64,000 bases of DNA. It comes from a bacterium (lineage in GTDB: Bacteria; Armatimonadota; Abditibacteriia; Abditibacteriales; Abditibacteriaceae). Numbering within the stretch: the first letter of the stretch is position 1; the number at the start of each line of letters is the position of its first letter. The stretch is from assembly GCA_004172935.1 (NCBI GenBank), contig SDZD01000003.1, forward strand, positions 124,001 to 188,000. Reading direction: 5' to 3'. Below, one piece after another: positions 53,224 through 60,124 of this stretch. The notes under the pieces are model-generated. The model was not told the origin of the DNA, did not search any database, and saw only the letters and a program-made list of their open reading frames with translations. The position numbers and the translations under genes are program-made.

Positions 53224-54048
53224 ATGAAAATTCATCTATCGCTGTTGATTTTTAGTCTGGGAGTTGTGCCGCTTTTTCCGGTTCAGGCTCAGAAAAAGGC
53301 CAATACAAAAATTGATGTCGGGAAGATTAAAACCGTTCCGCTCAAAAACCAAACAACCGCGTCGGTTGTGAGAAAGGTCGGCGAGGTAATTAAATTCACC
53401 ATCTGGGCCGAGGGCTTGCCTAAGCCCAAATACAGCAACATGATGAACGATACTTCGCCCTATAAGCCGTTCGGGACGTTAACATTGGGCGGAGATACTT
53501 ACTGGAATTATCCCAAACCGCCACGCGAATATGCTGCCAGTTGGGTGGCGGGCGGTAACCTTGTGCATAACGCTGGCGAACGTATCAAAATCAGCGAAGA
53601 TACGGCTCACACCAATGGACGCAATTTCGAAATCAGTGTGACCTACGAGGAAATGAGCAATTTCAAGTTGCTGCTTGATTTGCGCAATTTGATGGTCGAT
53701 GGCTCTGCCGGAAATAATGCGCCACCGGAGCGAGTCAAAGAACTGGCCGAGCAAAACAATCGTAATTACGCCAATCCGCCACTCATGGGGCATTTTGACC
53801 TCAGTCTGAATCTGGAGAAAAAGGGCGATTTCGTGTGGGTTTGGAGCAATGGAGATCGACTGGGTTCAAAACTGCACCTGACGCTGAAGCGAGTTGGCTA
53901 CATGTACAAGTCCAATGCTCCACAGGTTGGGCCTGTGATTAAGAAGCCTGACCTGCCCGGACGCATTCCCGGCCCCGGCCCGGTTTCCAAAGTAACGAAG
54001 CCCGTAGTTATCAGGCCTTCGGTCAAACAGAAAATTCAAGTTCGATAG
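53224..54048 (+). CDS. Exported protein of an unrecognised family, operon member 4
   Basis: A 274-residue exported protein from ATG 53224, with signal peptide 'MKIHLSLLIFSLGVVPLFPVQA'. The domain 'VGEVIKFTIWAEGLPKPKYSN', 'GTLTLGGDTYWNYPKPP', 'ERIKISEDTAHTNGRNFEISVTY', 'FKLLLDLRNLMVDG' and 'LHLTLKRVGYMYKS' follows the plan of members 1 and 2. The tail 'LPGRIPGPGPVSKVTKPVV' repeats the member 2 motif. AGGAG lies 8 nt before the ATG. It converges with the cyanophycinase-like gene 12 bp downstream. Confidence 0.85.
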   Translation: MKIHLSLLIFSLGVVPLFPVQAQKKANTKIDVGKIKTVPLKNQTTASVVRKVGEVIKFTIWAEGLPKPKYSNMMNDTSPYKPFGTLTLGGDTYWNYPKPPREYAASWVAGGNLVHNAGERIKISEDTAHTNGRNFEISVTYEEMSNFKLLLDLRNLMVDGSAGNNAPPERVKELAEQNNRNYANPPLMGHFDLSLNLEKKGDFVWVWSNGDRLGSKLHLTLKRVGYMYKSNAPQVGPVIKKPDLPGRIPGPGPVSKVTKPVVIRPSVKQKIQVR

Positions 54049-54060
54049 GGACGTTGTGTT

Positions 54061-55095
54061 TTAGGGAGTGGGTTCGGCTTGGTAGAAGGTTTCTTTTTCG
54101 GCCCACCACCAAAACCATTTGCCGCCGCTTGCCAGTTCGGGCTTCCAATTCGCGAGGTCGAAGCTGGATGTGGGAGATTGGGCTAGTTCGTAGGCGCGCA
54201 CTGCTTGTTGGCCGCGATTCCATATTAATGGTTGGTCGGGTTTGCATTGTTCGGGGGCTTTGGCTTCATCGGTGAGCAGGAAGTAGGCTTTGCTGGCTCC
54301 CTGAACGATGGCGTGGCCTTTTTCGTCGATGCAGACGGCTGTGCCTTCATCGACTGCGATACCTCTGGGGAAGACGTGCCAATCTTGAATGATGCGTGCC
54401 AGGAATGCCATGTGACGACCCTGTCGTTTACGGGCCAGGTAGTGGGTGTCGGTGATGACATCGGACAAGAAAGGCGCGTGCAGAAAATCGCCGTGCCCTA
54501 GAGAAACGTGTTGGTTGTAGGGGTTTTTCAGCGACTCATCCGAAACGGCGCTGCCTGTGCCACCGGAGAAGTAGAGGTTGCTGAGGATGGCGCATCCCGC
54601 GCTACTGCCACCAACTGGGGCGTGCTTTTCGGTGAGTAGGTAGTTGAGTGCCTCCATAGTTTTCGTGTTCTTCCAGAAGCGCAGATACTCCGACTGTTTG
54701 CCACCACCAATGAAGACCATTTCGGCGTTGCGAATGGTCTGGGCGACTTTTTCATCGTCGGCTTTTGCGCGCGAGTCGATGTTGAGGGTTTCGACGGAGT
54801 CCACTCTACCGAGGCGAAACATTGCTTGATTGGGTTCGGTTAAAGATGAAGAGAGAATGACAACATCGCCGCCCCCACTGCGCTCCATCATCCAACGTAA
54901 GGAGGCGTTGACATTCTTGCCGCCTCCCATCAAAACCACGCCGCCTTTGACGGGAGTTTTTACGTCGTTTGGGTCGCCGACTATGCCCAGACTGGCGATA
55001 GAAGGGCGGGGTAAATCCTGAGCGTATGCAGGAAAAGCACACATCGAAAGCGCGCTGGCGAGCAGAAAATTGATTTTATTACTTAAATTATTCAT
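54061..55095 (-). CDS. Exported cyanophycinase-like S51 peptidase
   Basis: A 344-residue protein with signal peptide ending 'FPAYAQ'. 'KGGVVLMGGGKNVNASLRWMMERSGGGDVVILSS' is the start of the cyanophycinase/peptidase E fold. The nucleophile is the Ser in 'HAPVGGSSAGCAILS', and 'EMVFIGGGKQSEYLRFWK' is the conserved strand with the oxyanion turn. 'DTHYLARKRQGRHMAFLARI' provides further conserved residues. Relatives hydrolyse cyanophycin or other isopeptide polymers; the substrate here is not proven. It is on the strand opposite to the four exported proteins. Confidence 0.88.
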   Translation of the reverse strand: MNNLSNKINFLLASALSMCAFPAYAQDLPRPSIASLGIVGDPNDVKTPVKGGVVLMGGGKNVNASLRWMMERSGGGDVVILSSSLTEPNQAMFRLGRVDSVETLNIDSRAKADDEKVAQTIRNAEMVFIGGGKQSEYLRFWKNTKTMEALNYLLTEKHAPVGGSSAGCAILSNLYFSGGTGSAVSDESLKNPYNQHVSLGHGDFLHAPFLSDVITDTHYLARKRQGRHMAFLARIIQDWHVFPRGIAVDEGTAVCIDEKGHAIVQGASKAYFLLTDEAKAPEQCKPDQPLIWNRGQQAVRAYELAQSPTSSFDLANWKPELASGGKWFWWWAEKETFYQAEPTP

Positions 55096-55177
55096 CTGAT
55101 TTGTCTTAAGTAGAACTTAGTAGGAAGTAGTGTTGATTTAACTTAAACGAAATGTAGCGCCGCTATACCCTCTGCAT

Positions 55178-56326
55178 GTGAAGTTCAAGTTGTCTGCTCA
55201 GGCGTTTATTATCTGTATCAGTGGCGCGGCTCTTTTGTGGGCGGCGCGCGGCGAAACAGCTAAAAACGGGTTCATAGGACAGGTTCGAGCGCACTATGCC
55301 GCCTGGGATACGAACCGCGACAACACGCTTTCGGTGAATGAAGTTGAGTTGGCGCTTACTAACCCCGGTATCAAAGGCGAAGAAGCGGCGGCTATTGCTG
55401 CGCTGCGCCGTGGAATGCGCGCTAAAGGCATCAAGTCGGCGACGCTTGAAGAACTGAATGACAGCGTGCCCTTCGACGCGAAGAAGAAGCCCGCGCCTCC
55501 GCAGTACGATTCGATGTACGAGGTAGCGTTGCAGAAGATCAACTCTGTCAAACGCGAACTGTTTGTAACCGAAACCCCACAACTCGATGGGTTGGGGCAG
55601 GGGCGGTTGGGCGACTGCTTTTTGCTGGCGGCGCTTGGCACCTACATCAACCACGACCCCGAAGGCTTGAAGAAGATGATGGATGTGCAACCCGACGGGC
55701 AGGTCGCAGTGACATTTGGCACTGGTAAGTGTGTGGTGTTGCCCACGCCAACTGATGGCGAGGTTGTCATCGGCGCGTTGACTCGTAATCAAGGGACTTG
55801 GGCGAACATGTTCGAAAAATCGGTCGGTCAGGTTTTTCTGGAAGGTCAGAAAACCGAGCGGCATGTGGCGCCGTATGGCATCATCGGCGTCGGTGGTTCG
55901 CCTCATACCGTGTTGCAACTCATCACAGGGCACAAGGTTGTTCGCGTCGGTTGCGAAAATATTCGCAAACCCGGTCTTGATGCCGCGACCCGCGAGGCCA
56001 AACTTGCCGAACTGCGCGCCATCCTCATCAGGAATCAAGAGGCAGGCCGCATGATGGTCGCGGGTAATGGGGCCATAGGCGAACAAAACGCCGTCACTGT
56101 GCCGGGGATTTATTACCTGCATTCTTATGGTGTGTTGGGGTACGACCCCAAAGCCGACACCGTGACGTTTTGGAATCCGTTCGGCAATGGCTATAAACCC
56201 AAAGGTGAGCCGGGATTGAAATATGGCTACGTCACCAAATATGGACGTTTCACCGTTCCTTTGAGTGAAGCCGTGCAGTGGCTCGGTTCGTTTTCGGTGG
56301 AAAGCGAGCAACGATTGGATGGGTGA
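55178..56326 (+). CDS. Exported calpain-like cysteine protease with an EF-hand
   Basis: A 382-residue protein. The N-terminal helix 'LSAQAFIICISGAALLWAARG' acts as a signal. One EF-hand follows ('YAAWDTNRDNTLSVNEVELAL', with D-x-N-x-D-x-T-x-S and Glu at position 12). The calpain domain has its Cys in 'GQGRLGDCFLLAALG', His in 'YYLHSYGVLGYDPK' and Asn in 'VTFWNPFGNGYKPKG', the complete C2 triad. The start is GTG 55178, because the ATG two bases earlier meets a stop at once. A calcium-controlled extracellular protease is a reasonable inference. Confidence 0.85.
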   Translation: MKFKLSAQAFIICISGAALLWAARGETAKNGFIGQVRAHYAAWDTNRDNTLSVNEVELALTNPGIKGEEAAAIAALRRGMRAKGIKSATLEELNDSVPFDAKKKPAPPQYDSMYEVALQKINSVKRELFVTETPQLDGLGQGRLGDCFLLAALGTYINHDPEGLKKMMDVQPDGQVAVTFGTGKCVVLPTPTDGEVVIGALTRNQGTWANMFEKSVGQVFLEGQKTERHVAPYGIIGVGGSPHTVLQLITGHKVVRVGCENIRKPGLDAATREAKLAELRAILIRNQEAGRMMVAGNGAIGEQNAVTVPGIYYLHSYGVLGYDPKADTVTFWNPFGNGYKPKGEPGLKYGYVTKYGRFTVPLSEAVQWLGSFSVESEQRLDG

Positions 56327-56332
56327 ATATGC

Positions 56333-56363
56333 AAAAGGCGCCGCATCAACGGCGCCTTTCTTA
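56333..56363 (+). terminator. Intrinsic terminator after the calpain-like gene
   Basis: The stem AAAGGCGCCG/CGGCGCCTTT with a 6-nt loop is followed by CTT. The core GGCGCCG recurs in the terminators at 27.2 and 27.6 kb. Confidence 0.7.
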
Positions 56364-56378
56364 TGGGCATTCAAGTTC

Positions 56379-56522
56379 TTATGGGGCGGTATTTGAATCC
56401 ACGAGTTTGGTGCGTGGGCGCGGGGTTTTATCGGATGCCGCTGCTTGTTGATGCTCTGTGAGTGCGCTTATCCCCAATCCAAGCAGGACGAGTAAAGCCA
56501 CGAGAGAAAGCACTTTTTGCAT
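56379..56522 (-). CDS. Small exported or membrane peptide
   Basis: A 47-residue frame starting at ATG 56522: hydrophobic 'MQKVLSLVALLVLLGLGISA' followed by a hydrophilic, basic tail ('TPRPRTKLVDSNTAP'). The length and charge pattern fit a short signal-anchored peptide. It converges on the calpain-like gene. No SD sequence and no recognisable family; coding status is a judgement from the well-formed hydrophobic segment. Confidence 0.45.
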   Translation of the reverse strand: MQKVLSLVALLVLLGLGISALTEHQQAAASDKTPRPRTKLVDSNTAP

Positions 56523-56859
56523 GGTAATTGGTCGTTCTGTGAACTGAGCCAACTCAAGTTAAACCATTCAAAAAGCGTCATTCGGCTTTTAATCACAAAG
56601 TTTTCGCGACTGAAACGAGATGGCAACATGGTACGCAAATCATAGGGGCCTAATATTGCTTTAGAAAGACAATTCGCGTCTAAATAGATATTGGCGAGAA
56701 TTATAAAACATATATTGAGAAGTTTTCATGGATATACGTTGCTGTAAAACCCTAGTCGATGTCTGTAAAAACCCTTTATCTATTAATAAACGCCTGGTTG
56801 GATTATGATTTGCCTGTCCTCGCGTTTAATGAGACTTGGTGTTTCATCCAACGGATTAT
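56523..56859. other. AT-rich promoter region of the DUF4142 gene
   Basis: A 337-bp gap with long A/T runs. I see no gene or repeat. It presumably holds divergent promoters for the small peptide and the DUF4142 gene, but I cannot assign hexamers with confidence. Confidence 0.4.
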
Positions 56860-57504
56860 ATGACAGATATTGAAAACACGAACGAGTCGGAAGAACTCAT
56901 CCACACTGCAGATGGTCGTCGCGCCTTTTTGACGCGCATGGCGGTCGCCGGATTCGGCGTTGCTGCATTGGGATTAGTCCCCTCCATGAAAGCCGAAGCT
57001 GCCACTCAGCCTAAACAGCCCGAAGCCGATAGCGGTCATGACTACCCGATGCCCCGCCCTACAGCAGGAACTGAGGCTCAATTCCGTAAGGGGGTTATTG
57101 GGCCAGCCACACTCTCTTTGTTGACAAGCGAGATTGCCGTTGATAAAGCGACCAACGCGCAGGTTTTAGAGTTCGCCAACTTCGAACTACGTGAGGCTAT
57201 TGGTGTCACGACAGTTCTCAAAAGCATGAAGACCCCTGTGCCACCTATGGATGCTGTGGCCCGCGCCACTCTCCAAAAAATCAAATCGACTCCTAAAGGA
57301 GCGGCCTTCGACAAAGCCTATATCACTGCACAACTCGCCAACCATGAGTTCTTGCGTGATTTGGCCGAAATTTATTTGAAGAACTCTGCCGGACACACCA
57401 GCATGGCGGAAATGCATGGACGCCACCTCGCCATACTCACCCTCGGCGCGTTCAAAGAACACGTTGTTCATACCAAGAATATCTTGCGCATGATGGGCGC
57501 ATAA
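56860..57504 (+). CDS. Tat-exported DUF4142 (ferritin-like) protein
   Basis: A 214-residue protein from ATG 56860. A twin-arginine signal 'GRRAFLTRMAVAGFGVAALGLV' is followed by an 'AEAATQ' cleavage region. The mature part is a four-helix bundle of the DUF4142 kind: 'ATLSLLTSEIAVDKATNAQVLEFANFELRE', 'FDKAYITAQLANHEFLRDLAEIYL', 'GRHLAILTLGAFKEHVVHTKNIL'. Family members are exported and often linked to stress. Tat use suggests folding or cofactor binding before export. Single gene. Confidence 0.88.
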   Translation: MTDIENTNESEELIHTADGRRAFLTRMAVAGFGVAALGLVPSMKAEAATQPKQPEADSGHDYPMPRPTAGTEAQFRKGVIGPATLSLLTSEIAVDKATNAQVLEFANFELREAIGVTTVLKSMKTPVPPMDAVARATLQKIKSTPKGAAFDKAYITAQLANHEFLRDLAEIYLKNSAGHTSMAEMHGRHLAILTLGAFKEHVVHTKNILRMMGA

Positions 57505-57532
57505 TCATTCCTGAGGTAACGGAAAAGCAGAT

Positions 57533-58003
57533 TTATTGCTCGTTGCCTACAGTGATTTCATAGTCCGAAGGTGAGTCAAACCATTGGGCGCCGCGTGGCA
57601 GCGACGCCCTTTCGTGTATCTGAAACTCGAAGATAACTGCCAGATGTGTGTGGGCTGGGGTGTTCCAGTATTCGGGAACTTCTTCGGCCTCCACTCCCAC
57701 TGCTTGGCCGCCGATGAGTTTGGTTTCAGGGGGAAGTCCCAGAGCGCGCAGGGCTTCGCGGTGGGCTACTTTGGCGAGATTGAGGTCGTTGTCGCCGTGG
57801 GCGCCGGGGAGTTGCCAGCGCTGGTTTTTGGCGCTCCATACCCATAGGGTGCGGGCATGGTCGGGAGTGTAGATGCGGGCGGCGGCGGTGATATGGCCGC
57901 ATAAATCGCCGGTACAAACGAGTTCGGCGCCGCAAGCTGCGGCGCCGAATTGGGTGAGTAGTTTTTGAACGCGCTCGTCCAGAGCGCCAAAGTTGTAACT
58001 CAT
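57533..58003 (-). CDS. Nudix-like hydrolase with a degenerate Nudix box
   Basis: A 156-residue protein starting at ATG 58003, which overlaps the preceding gene's stop (ATGA). 'HARTLWVWSAKNQRWQLPGAHGD' and 'KVAHREALRALGL' mark the Nudix box, but the canonical 'REUxEExGU' reads 'REALRALGL', so both central Glu are replaced, and the spacing is one residue longer. Metal-dependent hydrolysis is therefore uncertain. 'CGAELVCTGDLCGHITAAARI' precedes it, and 'TPAHTHLAVIFEFQIHERA' follows. It could be a nucleotide sensor. Confidence 0.75.
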   Translation of the reverse strand: MSYNFGALDERVQKLLTQFGAAACGAELVCTGDLCGHITAAARIYTPDHARTLWVWSAKNQRWQLPGAHGDNDLNLAKVAHREALRALGLPPETKLIGGQAVGVEAEEVPEYWNTPAHTHLAVIFEFQIHERASLPRGAQWFDSPSDYEITVGNEQ

Positions 58004-60030
58004 GGCCAGGGGAAGTTGGGAGTCGACCAGCCGCGAGTCATGTTGCCAAGCGCCCAGAAGACCGCCGAGCAGAATTCGCCGCCGATAAGTCCCAGCATAA
58101 ATGGCGCGATTTTGCGATAGGTTTCGACGCCGCCAAAGCGTAAAGTGATAGATTTGACCGCCCACGCGACGAGGCAGGGGAACCACAGTGCTATCATGGC
58201 CCATGTGGGGGCCAGTGCATAGGCGAGGGGATGCAGAGGAAACCACGAGAACTGGGCGCGTGCCCATGTCAGAACCAAGGTTGTAACTACGCCGACGACC
58301 ATGCCACCATACGCTGTTGCGTCGGGTTGGTAGCCGCTGCCTTTGATTTGCGCGTCGGCGAGGGTGAACATCTGCATCGCGTTTTGCTTGGGATAGCCGT
58401 ACAGCGCGAGTTCGCCTTTGGTGTAGTTCAGATACAAAAAGAAGATGGTCGAAACCACCATCGAGAACACCACGGAGCCGCCCAAAGGCAACAACATGCG
58501 GCGCGGTTTGATGCCGAGTTCGCGCATGATTTTCTGGTTATCCATGAATGACGACAGGAGGCCGCCACGTTGATCGCGGCAAAACACTGCGTTTGCTGCG
58601 CCCATCATCGTTAGGCTTTGGGGGCCAAAACCGGCTAATGGTGTCAGAAGCGCAATGACATGCGAAGGCAAAAAGCTCGTTTCCGTCATCAAGAATCCAG
58701 CTTCGGCGACGCCTCGCGACATGATGATGGCGATGAAGAAGATGTACAACCCCATCTGCATAATAGCCAGCCACGGATTCATGCCCGCAAATGTCAACCA
58801 GCCGATGATGAAGGAAAAGCCCACGAACAGGCCAATGAAGGCTGTGCGATAGGAGAGAATTTCGCCGGAATCGTCGAGAGGGCGGCGGTCTTTGGGGCCA
58901 AAGGCTGTGCGCCATGCTGCCACGAAGAAAGGCCAGCCGATGCGGATTTGGGCGCCAATGAGGACGAAATAGGCGCCTGCGGCCTGATAGCCAGTGAAGA
59001 TGCGCGCGTTATGAGTGCCGATGCCCTGTGGCACGCCGCCAAAGGTGACTGCCCCCACATCTTGCAAACGAGCGGCGATGAAGAAAAACCACAGCGAGAA
59101 TAGCATCTCGACGGGCAGAAAATAAAGGAAGCCGACTGCCGCGAGCGAGAAGTACATCGCCGTGTAGTCCATTTGATTCCACGGGCGTTCGCTGAAGTAC
59201 GGCATCAGGTTCATATCCGTGACGATTTTGGGCACCAGATCGGGGAAATTGGCGCTCATGCCATTGACGAGGAACACCAGAAACGCGACGACAAAGCCCG
59301 CCCACATCGTTTTGTTCGACCAAAATGGTTGTCCTTCGACTTCGTCGCGGATAACAGCGAGAGGGAGTGTGGTGAGAGGAAAACGCAATTGTTCGTTGTC
59401 CATCCACTGGCGCCGCAATAGCGCTGACAGGCATAAAAATACCCAGATGACGGCTCCCACCAGAGCGAACCATGCGCAGATAGGCCCAACCCAGGCGCTC
59501 CAAGGGATGGGGTGGCCGGGGGCAACACCCTGCCAAAATTCGGAAATAACTTCTGGAGGCGGCCCTGCCTGAGCGGAGGGAGCAAAGGGGACTGCCCACT
59601 TGGGCAGGTATTGCGTCATCGAAGCATTCCACTTGTTTTCGCGCGTGGCATAGTACGGCAAATAGGTGAGCGGAACGATGAGTTTTTCGACGACACCGCG
59701 TGTCGAAACCAACACGCCTGTCAACATCATGGCGTAAATGGCCACCAAGTCGGCACTCGACAGAAAAGTGCGGCTCGTCTTTTTCTTGAGCAGGGTGTTG
59801 ATGCCCGCGACGATGAAGAGGACGGCGATGGCGGGTGGTGCGAATTGCAACACGCCAAATTGCACCACGATTGAAACCATGTCGGCATATACCGACAGCA
59901 GACACACGCCCATCAGCAGAGGAACGCCGACGATGTAGGCGCGCAGACGCGGGTAGGGTGGTTGGTTAGAGTTAGAGTTGGAAACGGGAACGTCGGGCGC
60001 TTCTGCTTCGGCTACTGGCGTAGGCGTCAT
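58000..60030 (-). CDS. Polytopic membrane protein (DUF6785/DUF6784-like)
   Basis: A 676-residue integral membrane protein with at least 12 hydrophobic helices, from 'LRAYIVGVPLLMGVCLLSVYA' to 'IAPFMLGLIGGEFCSAVFWAL'. Conserved-looking features are 'RGVAEAGFLMTETSFLPS', 'MDNEQLRFPLTTLPLAVI' and 'FGGVPQGIGTHNARIFTGYQAAGAYF'. The layout suits the OPT-like/DUF6785 proteins found in Planctomycetes and Armatimonadota; the transported substrate is unknown. It overlaps the Nudix-like gene and follows the GH127 gene, so it may be coupled to glycan use. Confidence 0.78.
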   Translation of the reverse strand: MTPTPVAEAEAPDVPVSNSNSNQPPYPRLRAYIVGVPLLMGVCLLSVYADMVSIVVQFGVLQFAPPAIAVLFIVAGINTLLKKKTSRTFLSSADLVAIYAMMLTGVLVSTRGVVEKLIVPLTYLPYYATRENKWNASMTQYLPKWAVPFAPSAQAGPPPEVISEFWQGVAPGHPIPWSAWVGPICAWFALVGAVIWVFLCLSALLRRQWMDNEQLRFPLTTLPLAVIRDEVEGQPFWSNKTMWAGFVVAFLVFLVNGMSANFPDLVPKIVTDMNLMPYFSERPWNQMDYTAMYFSLAAVGFLYFLPVEMLFSLWFFFIAARLQDVGAVTFGGVPQGIGTHNARIFTGYQAAGAYFVLIGAQIRIGWPFFVAAWRTAFGPKDRRPLDDSGEILSYRTAFIGLFVGFSFIIGWLTFAGMNPWLAIMQMGLYIFFIAIIMSRGVAEAGFLMTETSFLPSHVIALLTPLAGFGPQSLTMMGAANAVFCRDQRGGLLSSFMDNQKIMRELGIKPRRMLLPLGGSVVFSMVVSTIFFLYLNYTKGELALYGYPKQNAMQMFTLADAQIKGSGYQPDATAYGGMVVGVVTTLVLTWARAQFSWFPLHPLAYALAPTWAMIALWFPCLVAWAVKSITLRFGGVETYRKIAPFMLGLIGGEFCSAVFWALGNMTRGWSTPNFPWP

Positions 60031-60079
60031 GAGAATGGAATGGAGTTATTTTAGAACAACTCGCGCCCGCCTTAGTGAC

Positions 60080-60109
60080 GGCTCCAGCCAGAATTTAGCG
60101 GCTGGAGCC
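60080..60109 (-). terminator. Hairpin between the GH127 and membrane protein genes
   Basis: The stem GGCTCCAGCC/GGCTGGAGCC encloses a 10-nt loop. On the minus strand it follows the GH127 stop but has no T tract, so it may be an mRNA 3'-end stabiliser rather than a full terminator. Confidence 0.45.
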
Positions 60110-60124
60110 ATATTCTTCCAAGAA

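Noticed and set aside
55163..56374. 403-codon minus-strand frame
   Set aside because: Runs antisense to the whole calpain-like gene, whose motifs are clear.
59009..59905. 298-codon frame on the minus strand
   Set aside because: Alternative frame of the polytopic membrane protein; lacks hydrophobic periodicity.
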